This document shows positions 44,184 through 53,775 of a DNA stretch of 64,000 bases, one piece after another (the stretch's first letter is position 1; each line of letters opens with the position of its first letter). This DNA comes from Microdochium bolleyi. Its lineage: Eukaryota > Ascomycota > Sordariomycetes > Xylariales > Microdochiaceae. Under the pieces are notes generated by a model that saw only the letters and a program-made list of their open reading frames with translations, was not told where the DNA came from and made no database searches. The translations under genes and the position numbers were made by a program. The stretch spans positions 1 to 64,000 of the forward strand of contig KQ964260.1 of NCBI GenBank assembly GCA_001566295.1, in the 5' to 3' direction.

Positions 44184-44938
44184 TTACATTTTATCGCCCA
44201 ATGCCTCGCCTATTCTCCGGCGCATATCCTGAATATGCCACAACTGCGTCTTGGCCTCCTCCCTCGCTTTCCCCTTCAGCTTCAGATACTCCTCTTTCAG
44301 CCCCTGCTGCCTCTGGCGTAGCTCGTCCTTTCTCTCTCGTAGAACCTGCTGGGTGTCCTCGGTGTAGTATTTGACAATGACCTCCACCTTCCAGTGGTTG
44401 TAATGCGGTTCTATCTCGATGAAGGGAAACTTCACTCTCCACGAGAACAGCTCGGCCGCGAAGTACTCGAGGGCCTGCCGCACGACAAAGGCCCAGTCCT
44501 TGGCCCGGCCGCTCGGCGTGTCCAGGATCCAGTCCTGGTACAGCATCCACCGCTTCGCCACGACCGGCACGACGTCGCGTCGTCCGTACATCCGGAGCAG
44601 GATCTCGACGAAACATCGGACGGCGCTTTCTAGAGCCTTGTACTTTAGCTCAGCCACTACCTCGTGGTCCGGGTCGATGCTCTTGTATCGGTTCACGTGG
44701 TATCTGGCCTGGCCCAGAATGCCTCGGTAGACCTTGCAGTACAGACAGAGAGACTGATCTCGATCTCCGAGAGCAGGAGCTTCTCCGAGCACCACCGTGG
44801 CTCGTACCTGGGGATCCCTGGCGTCGCTCCGCGGTCGGCTACCGCCTGGGTGTCGTATTTACTGCAGACGGGGCACTCTCCGGCCGTTCCTGCCGAGGCG
44901 ATAGGGCGGGTATTCGAGGGGCCTGCAGGCTCAGCCAT
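44184..44938 (-). CDS. CxxC-knuckle family member, copy 3 (longest)
   Basis: From ATG 44938 the first frame carries GECPVCSKYDTQAVADRG. A second frame (open from about 44820 down to TAA 44184-44186) carries GDRDQSLCLYCKVYRGILGQ, a helical middle, VVPVVAKRWMLYQDWI, an aromatic-rich block (FPFIEIEPHYNHWKVEVIVKYY) and a charged coiled coil at the C-terminus (RERKDELRQRQQGLKEE). The two frames differ by one shift near 44790-44815. An 89-base intron (GTAGCC donor, ATCAG acceptor) could join them in phase and bring the two Cys pairs within 12 residues. A one-base frameshift would keep the longer linker seen in copy 2. Two Cys-x2-Cys pairs imply a zinc ribbon or treble-clef. No known family recognised. 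Confidence 0.6.
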
Positions 44939-45737
44939 GATGGGAGATATGTAGTGTAACGGGAAGCCTTGTCGTGTGTGCTTGTCAGATGGGTGACGAA
45001 TCTTGTGCTTAAGAAATACCGGAGAACTCTTCGCTGTTTTATAGATGAATATCAGTAATCAATACGGACATGCCTAGAAGGGATACAAAAATCCTGGAAT
45101 AGTGTCTATAGCTGCTTTCATGGATTGTGGCACTGCCTGACAAACGAGTGCTACCGGGTATCTGGTGCCTTGGTGTCTTAGTGACAGGCATTGAGTTACA
45201 CAAGAATTCGGAAGTAGAGTCTGTCCATGGACACGGTCCTACTGAAACAAACAGTCTCGTATTTCGACTCGATGTTAGTGATAGGGTTGGGTTGGTCACA
45301 AAGGCTTTCAACAGGCAGTAATCATCACGTTGGCTTTGAACTCGAGCCAACAAGCTACGTGGGCGTCGTTGGTAGCACCCACTGCATTAGAAACAAAGAG
45401 ACGCGCCCCGTTGGTTGTCAGCGGTTGGTCTTCGTGTACCCGCCAAGTTGACAACGAGTGACATTTTGAAGGATTCTCGTCACACTCAAGTCATACCTTG
45501 TGCACTGCCACCCAACAATCGCGATGTTAGCGTGGATACGGACAAAAGATCTTTAGCATCTGTGCCACTTATTTCGTAGCCAGACTGAAGACAATGTTCA
45601 ATACCTTGCTTACAAACCATGTTCGTGCTGGTCCTGTTTGCTTTATAGAAAGCTAAGGCCACCCAGAGACCAACCAGTGCGAAGTCTCGAGGGTGGAGAT
45701 GCTTGCCATATATTTGTGTTTAAGAGCACACTTTAGC
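44939..45737. other. Intergenic, no gene seen
   Basis: Short frames only. Confidence 0.5.
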
Positions 45738-45856
45738 ACATACGACCATAGGATCGAGAAAATTGAGGGTCCCGTCCGCTCCCCTGTACACAAGCTCGAT
45801 ACCGCCGGATCAGTAGTTGGGTCGGTGACGACCAGCGAATCCCCGGTGTTGTATGT
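45738..45856 (+). rRNA. 5S ribosomal RNA (dispersed copy)
   Basis: 119 bases starting ACATACGACCATAGG and ending TTGTATGT, the hallmark ends of ascomycete 5S rRNA. The first nine bases pair with the last nine (one G-T). Helix II arms ATCGAG (45753-45758) and CTCGAT (45795-45800) pair perfectly although they differ from the common Neurospora arms. The Pol III internal control region around AGTAGTTGGGT and the CAGCGAATCCCCGG segment are intact. A T-run follows directly (45856-45860). It stands alone, as in Sordariomycetes with scattered 5S genes. Confidence 0.94.
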
Positions 45857-45948
45857 TTTTGGTCTTTTTGTCTGCTGATCATATTTGAATACCTGAAACA
45901 CACTCAGTTTTGTATATCCAGAACTTCTTTGGTGTCCTTTTTGGAGCA

Positions 45949-45972
45949 GTTGTTGTTGTTGTTGTTGTTGTT
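45949..45972 (+). repeat. GTT trinucleotide microsatellite
   Basis: Eight perfect GTT units between the 5S gene and the ABM-domain gene, probably in the promoter or leader of the latter. Confidence 0.9.
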
Positions 45973-46186
45973 GGTTTGAGCGCCCGAAGAACAGTTCCTC
46001 TAATCGATAAGATCGACCCCGCACCCCTCCGTCTCTTTCTCCAATTGAGTTGTTCCCCTCTCGCAGCCCAACACATTGTTCTTTGCAATTGCGTCACCAA
46101 CCTCAACCTCTTCCATCTTCAACCACAGAGCATTTCGCCTCCAATCGATCCAATCAACACCAACACGGGTGACGAATCCTCCCAAT

Positions 46187-46651
46187 ATGGTCTACACAAT
46201 CACTGTCCACCTCTACGCCAACGATCAGCCCGACTCGGTCGAGCGCATCAAGGCCAAGCTCATCGAGGCCTCGCGCGTCTACTCCAAGGACCGTGAGACG
46301 GTCAGCTGGTTCGTCATGCAGGACGTCCACGACCCCCGGGCCTTCACCATCGTCGAGCGCTTCGAGACAGAATATGTGAGCACCTGTCCTCCCTTCTCTC
46401 TGGCCACCCCCTCTCATCTCCCCCTTCCACGTCCATTTGCTCCGATGACGATCTGTTGGAAATGTGACCCAATGGATCAAAGACCTCCTGCTGACCACTT
46501 GAGACCGTGACCACAGAGCCAAAAGTACCATCTCGAGAACCCATACTGGAAGACCTTCGACCCTTACGTGAAGCCCCTGCTCGAGAAGCCGATGGATCTA
46601 AGAAGGCACGAGGAGCTGGACACGTCCAAGGACGTTGTGGTTCCTGTATAG
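46187..46651 (+). CDS. Antibiotic biosynthesis monooxygenase (ABM) domain protein
   Basis: Exons 46187-46375 and 46517-46651 (324 bases, 107 residues, the usual size for stand-alone ABM proteins). Ferredoxin-like fold pattern: YTITVHLYAND, then helix SVERIKAKLIEASRVYSKDRETVSWFVMQDV, AFTIVERFE, splice at ETEY/SQKYH, then ENPYWKTFDPYVKPLLEKP. Such proteins form dimers that oxidise small aromatic or quinone substrates or degrade haem; the substrate here is unknown. The intron of 141 bases has GTGAGC and CACAG ends. The start is the ATG in an AATATGG context. The 5S rRNA gene lies 330 bases upstream. Confidence 0.85.
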
Positions 46652-46994
46652 GCGTCTGATCATAAATGCCAAGTTTAATTGGCCATACCGTTAAAACCAC
46701 GCTCTCGGGGATGACGCCCACTCGTACAACAAGTGGTGATAGCCGTGATGTTTGATGCTCGGAGATGACCCTATTGCCAGGCAGACCCTCGCCACATAGT
46801 CCACACCAGACCTATCCTGGCAACCGGTGATCATGAAACAAGCACCATTCCGACCCATAGCAGCCGCGCCTATGATAGACATCTTTAACCTCGACGATCG
46901 TGTAATGCTGAGCAGACGGCTTGAACATGCTGAGGCTTGATAACACTAAAAAATGAGCCAAAACACGGATAAACTGCTTCGTTCACTTGAGGCT
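46652..46994. other. Intergenic between convergent genes
   Basis: Presumed 3' UTRs. No gene seen. Confidence 0.5.
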
Positions 46995-48707
46995 CTAATA
47001 GATCCGGTGTCTCCTGTTGCTCAGTTCATATCGCACCGCGCGGGGACTGCCGTTGCTGCAAAACTTGAAGTCCAGCCACTCTTGTGATCCTAGCTCCTCA
47101 AACATCTTAAGAACTCTCTCGCTAGGTCGCCAGTCGCCGACCTGCCACTCGAACCTTGGTCCACCCTCCGCTACGCTGAAGGCGACTCTCGATGAGAGGC
47201 AATATCCATAGCTAGGTTGTTCCGTGACACTACTGTCCCGGTTTCCTCCAGCAATGTATCGCACCCCCCACCTATGGGTACCATCCTCGATGTCATAGGG
47301 CGCAGCGTCCCCGTACTCGGCCTGCCTTTGGTGACCGGGGCACCACCCCAGCCAGACGAACATGTCGGCGTCCTCGAGAGCATCCATGCTCTTCACCGCG
47401 GCTGCGAACGCCGCGAGCAGAGGCTCGATCCGTTCCGCGACGGGCTCGGTGCGGAAGTTGTCCGCGTCGTATTCGCCTCCGTGGCCGTCCCAAGGGTCGT
47501 CTTCCCACAACTCGTCCAGCTCCTCGTCTTCAGCCGTGGTTTCGAGTGGCGGGTAGAACTCCCTGGCTCCGTCCTCATTGCCGTCCGGGATCGGATAGCC
47601 CGTGGGATGGGGATCCTCGCCCCTCGGGCCGACAAAGTACCAGCTCCCATCCGGCCGGCACGCATGGAACTCGATCTTGAGCCTCCGCATACGGGACCAC
47701 TGCTCCGTCACCGGCGCGTCTGCTGCAGGGAATAAATCTTCGGTGATGTACGCCCGGAGGTCGAGCTCCTCGAGCTGCGCCGCTAGAATCCCCAGCCCGG
47801 CGCACAGCGGATCCCGCAACGCTGGCGCCACGAGGTCCGGCATGGCACGCGCCTGCTCGTCCTCGAAGAGACACCTCTCGTGCCAGAACCAGAGCCGGGT
47901 CCTGGTCAGCGTCGGCGGGATCGGGTAGCCCAGCTGCGCCTCCGGATCGGCCATCGCGGCACCAAACTCACGCCTCGCATCCCGCCAGGGCCCTTCCCAG
48001 ACCCGCGTGTAGTGCCGCTGGCCGCGGCCCGACAGCGCCAGGGGGTGCCACTCCCACAGCCAGTCGCAGTCGATCTCCTCGACGCCGGGGAGGCGGACGA
48101 GGCACTCGAGCACGGAGCGGAGCGAGATGGGCCGGACACCATCGTGCTCAGCCTCATGTACATGCCTGTTGGTGCCCCCTTGCGTGAGAAACAGCCTTCG
48201 CACAAAGGGCAGCTGGGGCAGAGTCTCGGGATCTTCCAGCGTTAGGCGGTGTGCGTGGAGCTTGCGGTGGTGGCAGAACGGCGTGCTGTAGTAATCGAAG
48301 TCCTGCCTGTCGTTTTTGAGGTGCAGAAAGATCCCCCTTTCCGTGTCTATGGCCGGCAAACCTTCCTCTGCGAGGGACGCGGCCATCCTCACCTGGTGCG
48401 CGGCGAGCTGCTCGTACAGAGTATGGATCTGCGAGGAAAAGTACGCGCTCACTGCTGCCGTCTCTGCTGGTGGCTCGCGGCAGGGGATGCTGGTGTATCG
48501 CATGGAGTCGAGAAGGTATTCCTCTTCGGCTGCGGGGCCCTTTGCGTCCCTGTCTTCCTCCTCTTCGCTGCGGATCAGCGGGTAGATCAGGTCGTATTCG
48601 ACTCCCTTGATCAGGCCACCGACGGGTTGCGGGGCAGTCAGAGGAGGTCGTTCAATCGCGTCCCGGACACGCGCGAGCACGTCAGGACGTCGAGTGACGA
48701 GAGGCAT
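46995..48707 (-). CDS. Large protein of unknown function
   Basis: An intronless 570-residue frame from the first ATG (48707, MPLVTRRPDVL). No domain recognised with confidence. Composition and layout resemble fungal F-box/LRR-like or DUF6546-type proteins: an N-terminal region, then VLECLVRLPGVEEIDCDWLWEW, LEELDLRAYITEDLF, RMRRLKIEFHACRPDGSWYFVG, an acidic insert (TTAEDEELDELWEDD), then DMFVWLGWCPGH and a C-terminus with RYELSNRRHRIY. Tryptophan and acidic residues are unusually frequent. No signal peptide and no membrane helix. The frame remains open 18 codons upstream of the ATG. Confidence 0.75.
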   Translation of the reverse strand: MPLVTRRPDVLARVRDAIERPPLTAPQPVGGLIKGVEYDLIYPLIRSEEEEDRDAKGPAAEEEYLLDSMRYTSIPCREPPAETAAVSAYFSSQIHTLYEQLAAHQVRMAASLAEEGLPAIDTERGIFLHLKNDRQDFDYYSTPFCHHRKLHAHRLTLEDPETLPQLPFVRRLFLTQGGTNRHVHEAEHDGVRPISLRSVLECLVRLPGVEEIDCDWLWEWHPLALSGRGQRHYTRVWEGPWRDARREFGAAMADPEAQLGYPIPPTLTRTRLWFWHERCLFEDEQARAMPDLVAPALRDPLCAGLGILAAQLEELDLRAYITEDLFPAADAPVTEQWSRMRRLKIEFHACRPDGSWYFVGPRGEDPHPTGYPIPDGNEDGAREFYPPLETTAEDEELDELWEDDPWDGHGGEYDADNFRTEPVAERIEPLLAAFAAAVKSMDALEDADMFVWLGWCPGHQRQAEYGDAAPYDIEDGTHRWGVRYIAGGNRDSSVTEQPSYGYCLSSRVAFSVAEGGPRFEWQVGDWRPSERVLKMFEELGSQEWLDFKFCSNGSPRAVRYELSNRRHRIY

Positions 48708-49879
48708 GGCGCGTTGACGTTGAGGCGCATGCGAGCACGTATACGGTAGCTGAGCTCCCAAGAAGCAGGGTACGTTCAGGACTGGTGAGTATACGGTGTG
48801 TTACGGCGGTCAGTATCTGCCTGGCAGTTATGTTGGTCGAAGCCCTGAACCAACAACTTCGTGAATTACGGAGCCCATGCAGTGGGTTGCCTTTTTCACA
48901 AGACACCACATGAGTCCCAGTGCATAAGCGTGATCGACTTCGGTGCCATGACAGCGGATCCTGGAAAAGATCGATTCAAGGGTTTGCCTTTGGCACCATG
49001 ATTGGAATCGCGTCGGCCCGCCCATTGTTAAGCTTCAATCTGCTTTCTAACATCCGTACATTAATCAACGAAAGAAAGGCAGCTCTCTGTGATGCAGTGC
49101 ATCACCACTCCATACTCCTCCCGACAGTGGGTTACCCAAGTTCTTCAAGCGTGGGGAGGTATGCCGGGGCATCACGTTTCTAGACGACGACTAGGACGGG
49201 GACGAGAACAAAGCTTACGCGTAGGCAGGCTCGCGTGGTGCGCGGCGCACTTCAGTAGAGTTGCTCTGGACCGATCCAGGAAATCTGCGGGGCCAGGTTG
49301 TCTCAAGGGAGCAGCGATGCTACCACATGTGCATCCATCTAGACGCCTTCTAGACCGACATTTGTGCACAGTATCCGCTCGGGATGTTGCGCGGGATAAA
49401 TGGCAATGCGGGACTGTTCTGCGGCCGACTTACACGGCAATCAGCGCCAAGCCTGCATGTGCAGCAGGCTTGGGCGGCCCGTCCCTGTGGAGCAGCGGCC
49501 GCCCAGGGGCCATGGAAGTCGGAATCTTCCTGAATGGGTCGGCAGGAGCCAGATTTGGTCGAGTATGCGGCCGCCCGGCCGTGGACTGGTCAGCCCGAGG
49601 TGACATTTGTGCACATTGCTCGACAACGTCGTTCCTTCGAATCTGACATGGCGCTACACTCAGAATTCTCGCGGTATCCTTTTTGTTCTGGGCGTCGAGA
49701 GTCGGGCATCGCTCTGAACAGAAGTCCTGCCACAAGTACAAATACCGAGGTCGGGCCGCGAAAGTCTGCAATCTCTCATCCTCATCCACCACCATCATCC
49801 AGCAATCATATTTCCGCCTTGCAACCGAATCCTCTTACGAAATCTACCATTCTCGAAGTCAAGTCTTCCACTGAACAAC
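48708..49879. other. Intergenic, no gene seen
   Basis: A 185-codon plus-strand frame (49089-49646) has no recognisable content and is judged chance. The last 150 bases before the next gene are C/T/A-rich, leader-like. Confidence 0.45.
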
Positions 49880-50586
49880 ATGGTCCTCCTCAAGTCCACC
49901 ATCCTGGCCTGCCTCTTGGCTACCGCCAATGCCATCGAATTTTCTGCCTGGGCCAACAATGGCTGCAGCGGCGTCGGCTACATATGGCGCGACGTGAAGG
50001 CGGGCAGCTGCTATACCGTCCCAGCCGAGGCTAAGAACTCGGCCATTCTGTGGGCTAAAATCCCGTCCGACTGGGACATCCGCGCCCGCGGCTTCTATCA
50101 GAACGGCTGCACAGGCACCGTCGCCGGGTCCGGCCGCAGCAACGGCCAGAGCAGAATGTGCTTCAACACAGCCCAGTACCGTGCCGGCAAATTCGAGCGC
50201 CTGAACGGCCGGCGCGACGTCGATGAGGTCGATGCGGTCGAAGAGGCCGGGGCCGCCCCCTGCGAGAAGCCCGACCAGGTCGTGCTCGAGGACGGGTCCA
50301 TGTTCAACATCACGGGCCTGAACGAGGAGCAGTTCACTGGAATGGTATGTAGCTCTCTATCCCCTGATGCATAGTCTATGGAGCTATTCAAACCACTAAC
50401 ACATTTCCGACCTTGTAGTAAGCCAACTTTCGAAAGCCGTTGCTCAACGTTTCCCATCCAGATTGAGTAGTTTATACATGGAAGGTATCAAGCTGACAAT
50501 TCTTCTCACAACATAGCGTGAAAACCGTCGAGTCTGGCGCCTCTTCGTCCGAAATTGAGACATACCTGGGCGCCATCGGCATCTAA
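49880..50586 (+). CDS. Small secreted cysteine protein (effector-like)
   Basis: A signal peptide (about residues 1-18, ILACLLATANA) precedes a mature domain of about 100 residues with four Cys (NNGCSG, GSCYTV, QNGCTG, RMCFN) in the pattern of fungal small secreted proteins. An acidic tail follows (RRDVDEVDAVEEAG), then VLEDGSMFNITGLNEEQFTGM. At that Met there is a donor (GTATGT at 50345). A typical final exon, VKTVESGASSSEIETYLGAIGI, ends with TAA at 50584-50586 and follows the acceptor CATAG. The phases do not match directly: joining them needs one more piece, for example a five-base micro-exon ATTGA near 50460. The end of the protein is therefore unresolved, while the first 154 codons are well supported. 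No known enzyme motif. Confidence 0.68.
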
Positions 50587-52058
50587 ACTGCCGAGATGTA
50601 GTTGAGGGCCGAGGACCGACCGACAGCGCAAGAGCCGGTAAATCGGCACTCAATCTACCGATAATCCAACTTCAATTCGCCCATCCATTTGTTTGCGGGA
50701 AGTCTGCGCGACCATTTCCCCTCAATCTTCATATTATGCCAGGTCCGCCGTCACAAAGCACTCCTTCCGACGGAATACATGTGGTTGAAAATATGGGTAG
50801 ATAGCTTCCCCTTCCACCATCACCTAGCAAATAGCGAAATTGCAAATGCCTTCGTGCTCGGTAGCTATGAGAATAAAGCCCGAAAACCCATGTGGCCGCC
50901 GATAAAGCATGTTCTGCACTCGTTGGCTTGCCAGGCGCCCTCGATTTCCCAATACTTTCCGTGACAAAACCACATGTGGATTCAATATCCACGAAGGCCC
51001 AACTTGCCCCGCCACTCTTGGTTTTCCTTCGCTGTGCTTGCTGCCTTTAGGGAAGACTTACTCTACTAGCTCGGGAAGCTAGTGTGGATTTTTCCCTCCA
51101 CGCCAGAAGTCGTGGTAGATGTTGCGCGGCTAACTCTGTTGGCCTGTCACGATGTCCGCGTGGCGGAAATGCTCTCTGGCACTGACTCACCGAGACAGGT
51201 TGTGCACCGTCCGAAGCGGGCAGGCTCGCAACCACGGCGTCTGCACGGGCGCGGGAGCTGGTGGCGCTGATCACTGTTCAGTCTGCTCGGGTGAACACAG
51301 CAGGCGGTGATGTTGATGAGGAGCGTGATGATCTCGCGTTCAAGAGCCCATTGTCGTCAAGAGCGCTCAACGACCAGTCTGGCAGGCCTCCGGCTAAGCC
51401 ACGGCCCACCCAAGATGGGCTTGATCCAACATGTTATTCTTGCAGATACAGTTTCATGACCTGCAGGCACTGCCACTGTCTGGTCGATGTCTCCCTTTCC
51501 GAATCGGCGATGGTTTTGTGCCAAGACGCGCCAAAGCACCCGAAATCGTCCCAAAACCCGTCCTCGAAGTCTGGATTTGGACGTTCAGCTGGTCTCGGCC
51601 AAGGCCAAGTAGCGCTTCAGCCCTGTCGGACTTTGGCTCGAATCGGAACCTTGGCCCACTGTGGCGTCTTTCCCATCAAGGAGTATAGTTCAACGCCAGG
51701 TCTAGGAACACGAGGGTTGGCTGCGGTCTATGGCAGGGAGCACCTCGGTCGTGGGCATGTGGCTGGTCAATCTGTCTTCGCTTCACTACGATGGTGCAAC
51801 GTGTTGAGGATTAGTCCTTGTACGTTCGTCGGACCCCAGCCTCAAAATGCCAAGGACGACTACCATGGAATCCTTCGCTTGTTCGTAGCTTGTCCAGTGA
51901 AGGATGGCAAGAGTATTTAAAGGTCGCTCGATTGTCGCTGTTGAGGAGTTGCGAACATGAGCTCACAGCAGCCCTCGCACGTCATCTTACACAAAAAGGG
52001 CCTTGCTTAACGATACCCGACCTTGATCACAATCCTATACACCTAGCAATTATCCACC
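50587..52058. other. Intergenic, no convincing gene
   Basis: A 219-codon plus-strand frame (51261-51920) shows no domain, bias or splice evidence. Nothing else seen. Confidence 0.45.
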
Positions 52059-53339
52059 ATGCGCAAGACAGGACTCTATGGTCTGCTGCTGCTTTTCGTG
52101 GCGGACGCCCATTGCTCTGGCCCATCTGAGGTTGCTCTGAGTACTCGCTCCGCCGCCTTGGTCGATCACCAGACCAATGACATTGGCCCTTTGCCACGGA
52201 CCATCGGCCTCGGCCGCGAACCCCGAGAACACCGCAGGCGCCTCGACACGCGCGAGTCGTGGGCTGCGAAAGCCCAGGCGGCGGGCGAAGCCGCCTACGA
52301 CGCCGCGTACAAGCAGTGGGTCGGCAACTTCACCATCCCCGCGCAGGTCATCGCCGTTGCAAAACAACCACAGCTCTGCTCGCGGATGCCCGGGACCGTG
52401 GTCGACGGGTGCAAGCGCGGGGTGCGGGCGCAGGTCGCGTTCTGCAAGCAGGCGCTGCGCGACCAGATCGCAAAGTGCAAGCAGGACGTGCGCGACGGGA
52501 TCGACCGGTGCAAGAAGCGCAAGCCGTCCTGGCAGGACTGGACGTGCGAGATCGACCGGCTCAAGATGCTCACAAAGTGCGAGTCGCAGCGCGTCGACAT
52601 ACCCTTCTGCGAGCTCGACAGGCTCAACAGCGCGTGCTGCGAGGGCACGAGGCCCCAGCTCGTGGGCATGTGCGCGGCGGGCATGTCGCAGAAGGAGCTC
52701 CAGAAGGCGAGCGACAAGGTCCAGGCCATCTGCAAGATCGGCTCGTCCATCGCAAAGTCTGCGCTCAAGTCGTACCTCTCGGGCGCCGCGGTTGGCGTGC
52801 TCAACGACATCCAGTCGGTCAAGGAGATTGGCGAGGGCGTGGCGTATGTCCAGAAGTTTGGGGACAAGGTCGACGAGTACAAGAAGTGGTCCGACGGCAT
52901 CGTGGCGGCTGCCGAGGGGCGCATGGCCGAGGCGCAGAAGGCACTGGCTTCAGTGGCCTCAGAGGTCAATGTCAACATCAACAACGCCGTCGCGTGGAAG
53001 GCGGCCATCGAGGCGGCGGCAGCCAAGAAGATTGACAGGTTCATGACAGACGCGGTGACCATTGTCGGCGACCTTGACGCGATCGAAAAGGCCGTCGACA
53101 CTATCGACAAGCTGCAGGGCGTCGCCAACGACCTCAGGGCCATCAAGAAGGCCGCAGAGGACTGCGTCACCGTCCCGTACGGCATTTCCCCGCAGACATA
53201 TCCCGGGTGGAAGGATGTCAATTCGCGGGCGTCGCTCGAGGCTGCCGTTGCGAAGTACAAGACCGTCTACAAGGAAAGCTTGAAAAAGGCAGCCGAGTGC
53301 CGTGCCGTCACGCTCAGGGTCCGCCGTCTGGGTCTGTGA
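52059..53339 (+). CDS. Secreted Cys-rich helical protein with 11-residue Cys spacing
   Basis: An intronless 426-residue protein with a signal peptide at about 1-19 (LYGLLLLFVADAHC). Function unknown. From residue 100 the chain is almost wholly predicted helix. Cys residues fall at 107, 118, 129, 140 and 151, exactly 11 apart, each within C-K-x2-(V/L)-R-x2-(I/V)-type units, then 163, 174, 184, 193, 194, 205 and 225. After a short Gly/Ala patch (LKSYLSGAAVGVL) a long charged coiled coil runs to the end (VKEIGEGVAYVQKFGDKVDEYKKW, KAVDTIDKLQGVANDLRAIKKAAED). No membrane anchor. The spacing puts five Cys on one face of a helix, which suggests a disulfide-stapled helical bundle. No family recognised. 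Confidence 0.78.
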   Translation: MRKTGLYGLLLLFVADAHCSGPSEVALSTRSAALVDHQTNDIGPLPRTIGLGREPREHRRRLDTRESWAAKAQAAGEAAYDAAYKQWVGNFTIPAQVIAVAKQPQLCSRMPGTVVDGCKRGVRAQVAFCKQALRDQIAKCKQDVRDGIDRCKKRKPSWQDWTCEIDRLKMLTKCESQRVDIPFCELDRLNSACCEGTRPQLVGMCAAGMSQKELQKASDKVQAICKIGSSIAKSALKSYLSGAAVGVLNDIQSVKEIGEGVAYVQKFGDKVDEYKKWSDGIVAAAEGRMAEAQKALASVASEVNVNINNAVAWKAAIEAAAAKKIDRFMTDAVTIVGDLDAIEKAVDTIDKLQGVANDLRAIKKAAEDCVTVPYGISPQTYPGWKDVNSRASLEAAVAKYKTVYKESLKKAAECRAVTLRVRRLGL

Positions 53340-53775
53340 TCTTGTGGTGGCCCAGCGCCGCACTGTCGCACCTTCTTTTTTGCACCATATTGTTGAAAGC
53401 ATTTGTTTTTGGTTTTTGGAATAGTTGTCGTGTTGGAGCGGCGGTTTGCATTCATGCTTGGGAATCTAATTCCGTCATTCATACATTCACTAGAAATTGC
53501 ATCTGTATTCACTGCTACTTAAGCCTGTAAACTTGAGCTTGTTTCTAATACATGGTATTAGCCCGCGCAGAACGTGGTCCCCTAACAGAAGACGGAGATT
53601 TCAGTGGAGATGCCGAGGTTGAGAAAGCCAAGCGTACCTGAAGGTAGACATGCATGATCTAGGCCTAGTCCGACGACCTCCAACACACCACATCTCATCC
53701 CCGCCTCGGCAATTCTTGTGCTCCCAATCCTTGTTCTCACACTGCCATCGTCGCGTCTCGACATTCTCGTGAGAA
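53340..53775. other. Intergenic, no gene seen
   Basis: 3' UTR of the secreted protein gene and promoter of the hydratase gene. No gene seen. Confidence 0.5.

Noticed and set aside
51261..51920. 219-codon plus-strand open frame
   Set aside because: No recognisable motif and irregular composition; no leader or stop context to support it.
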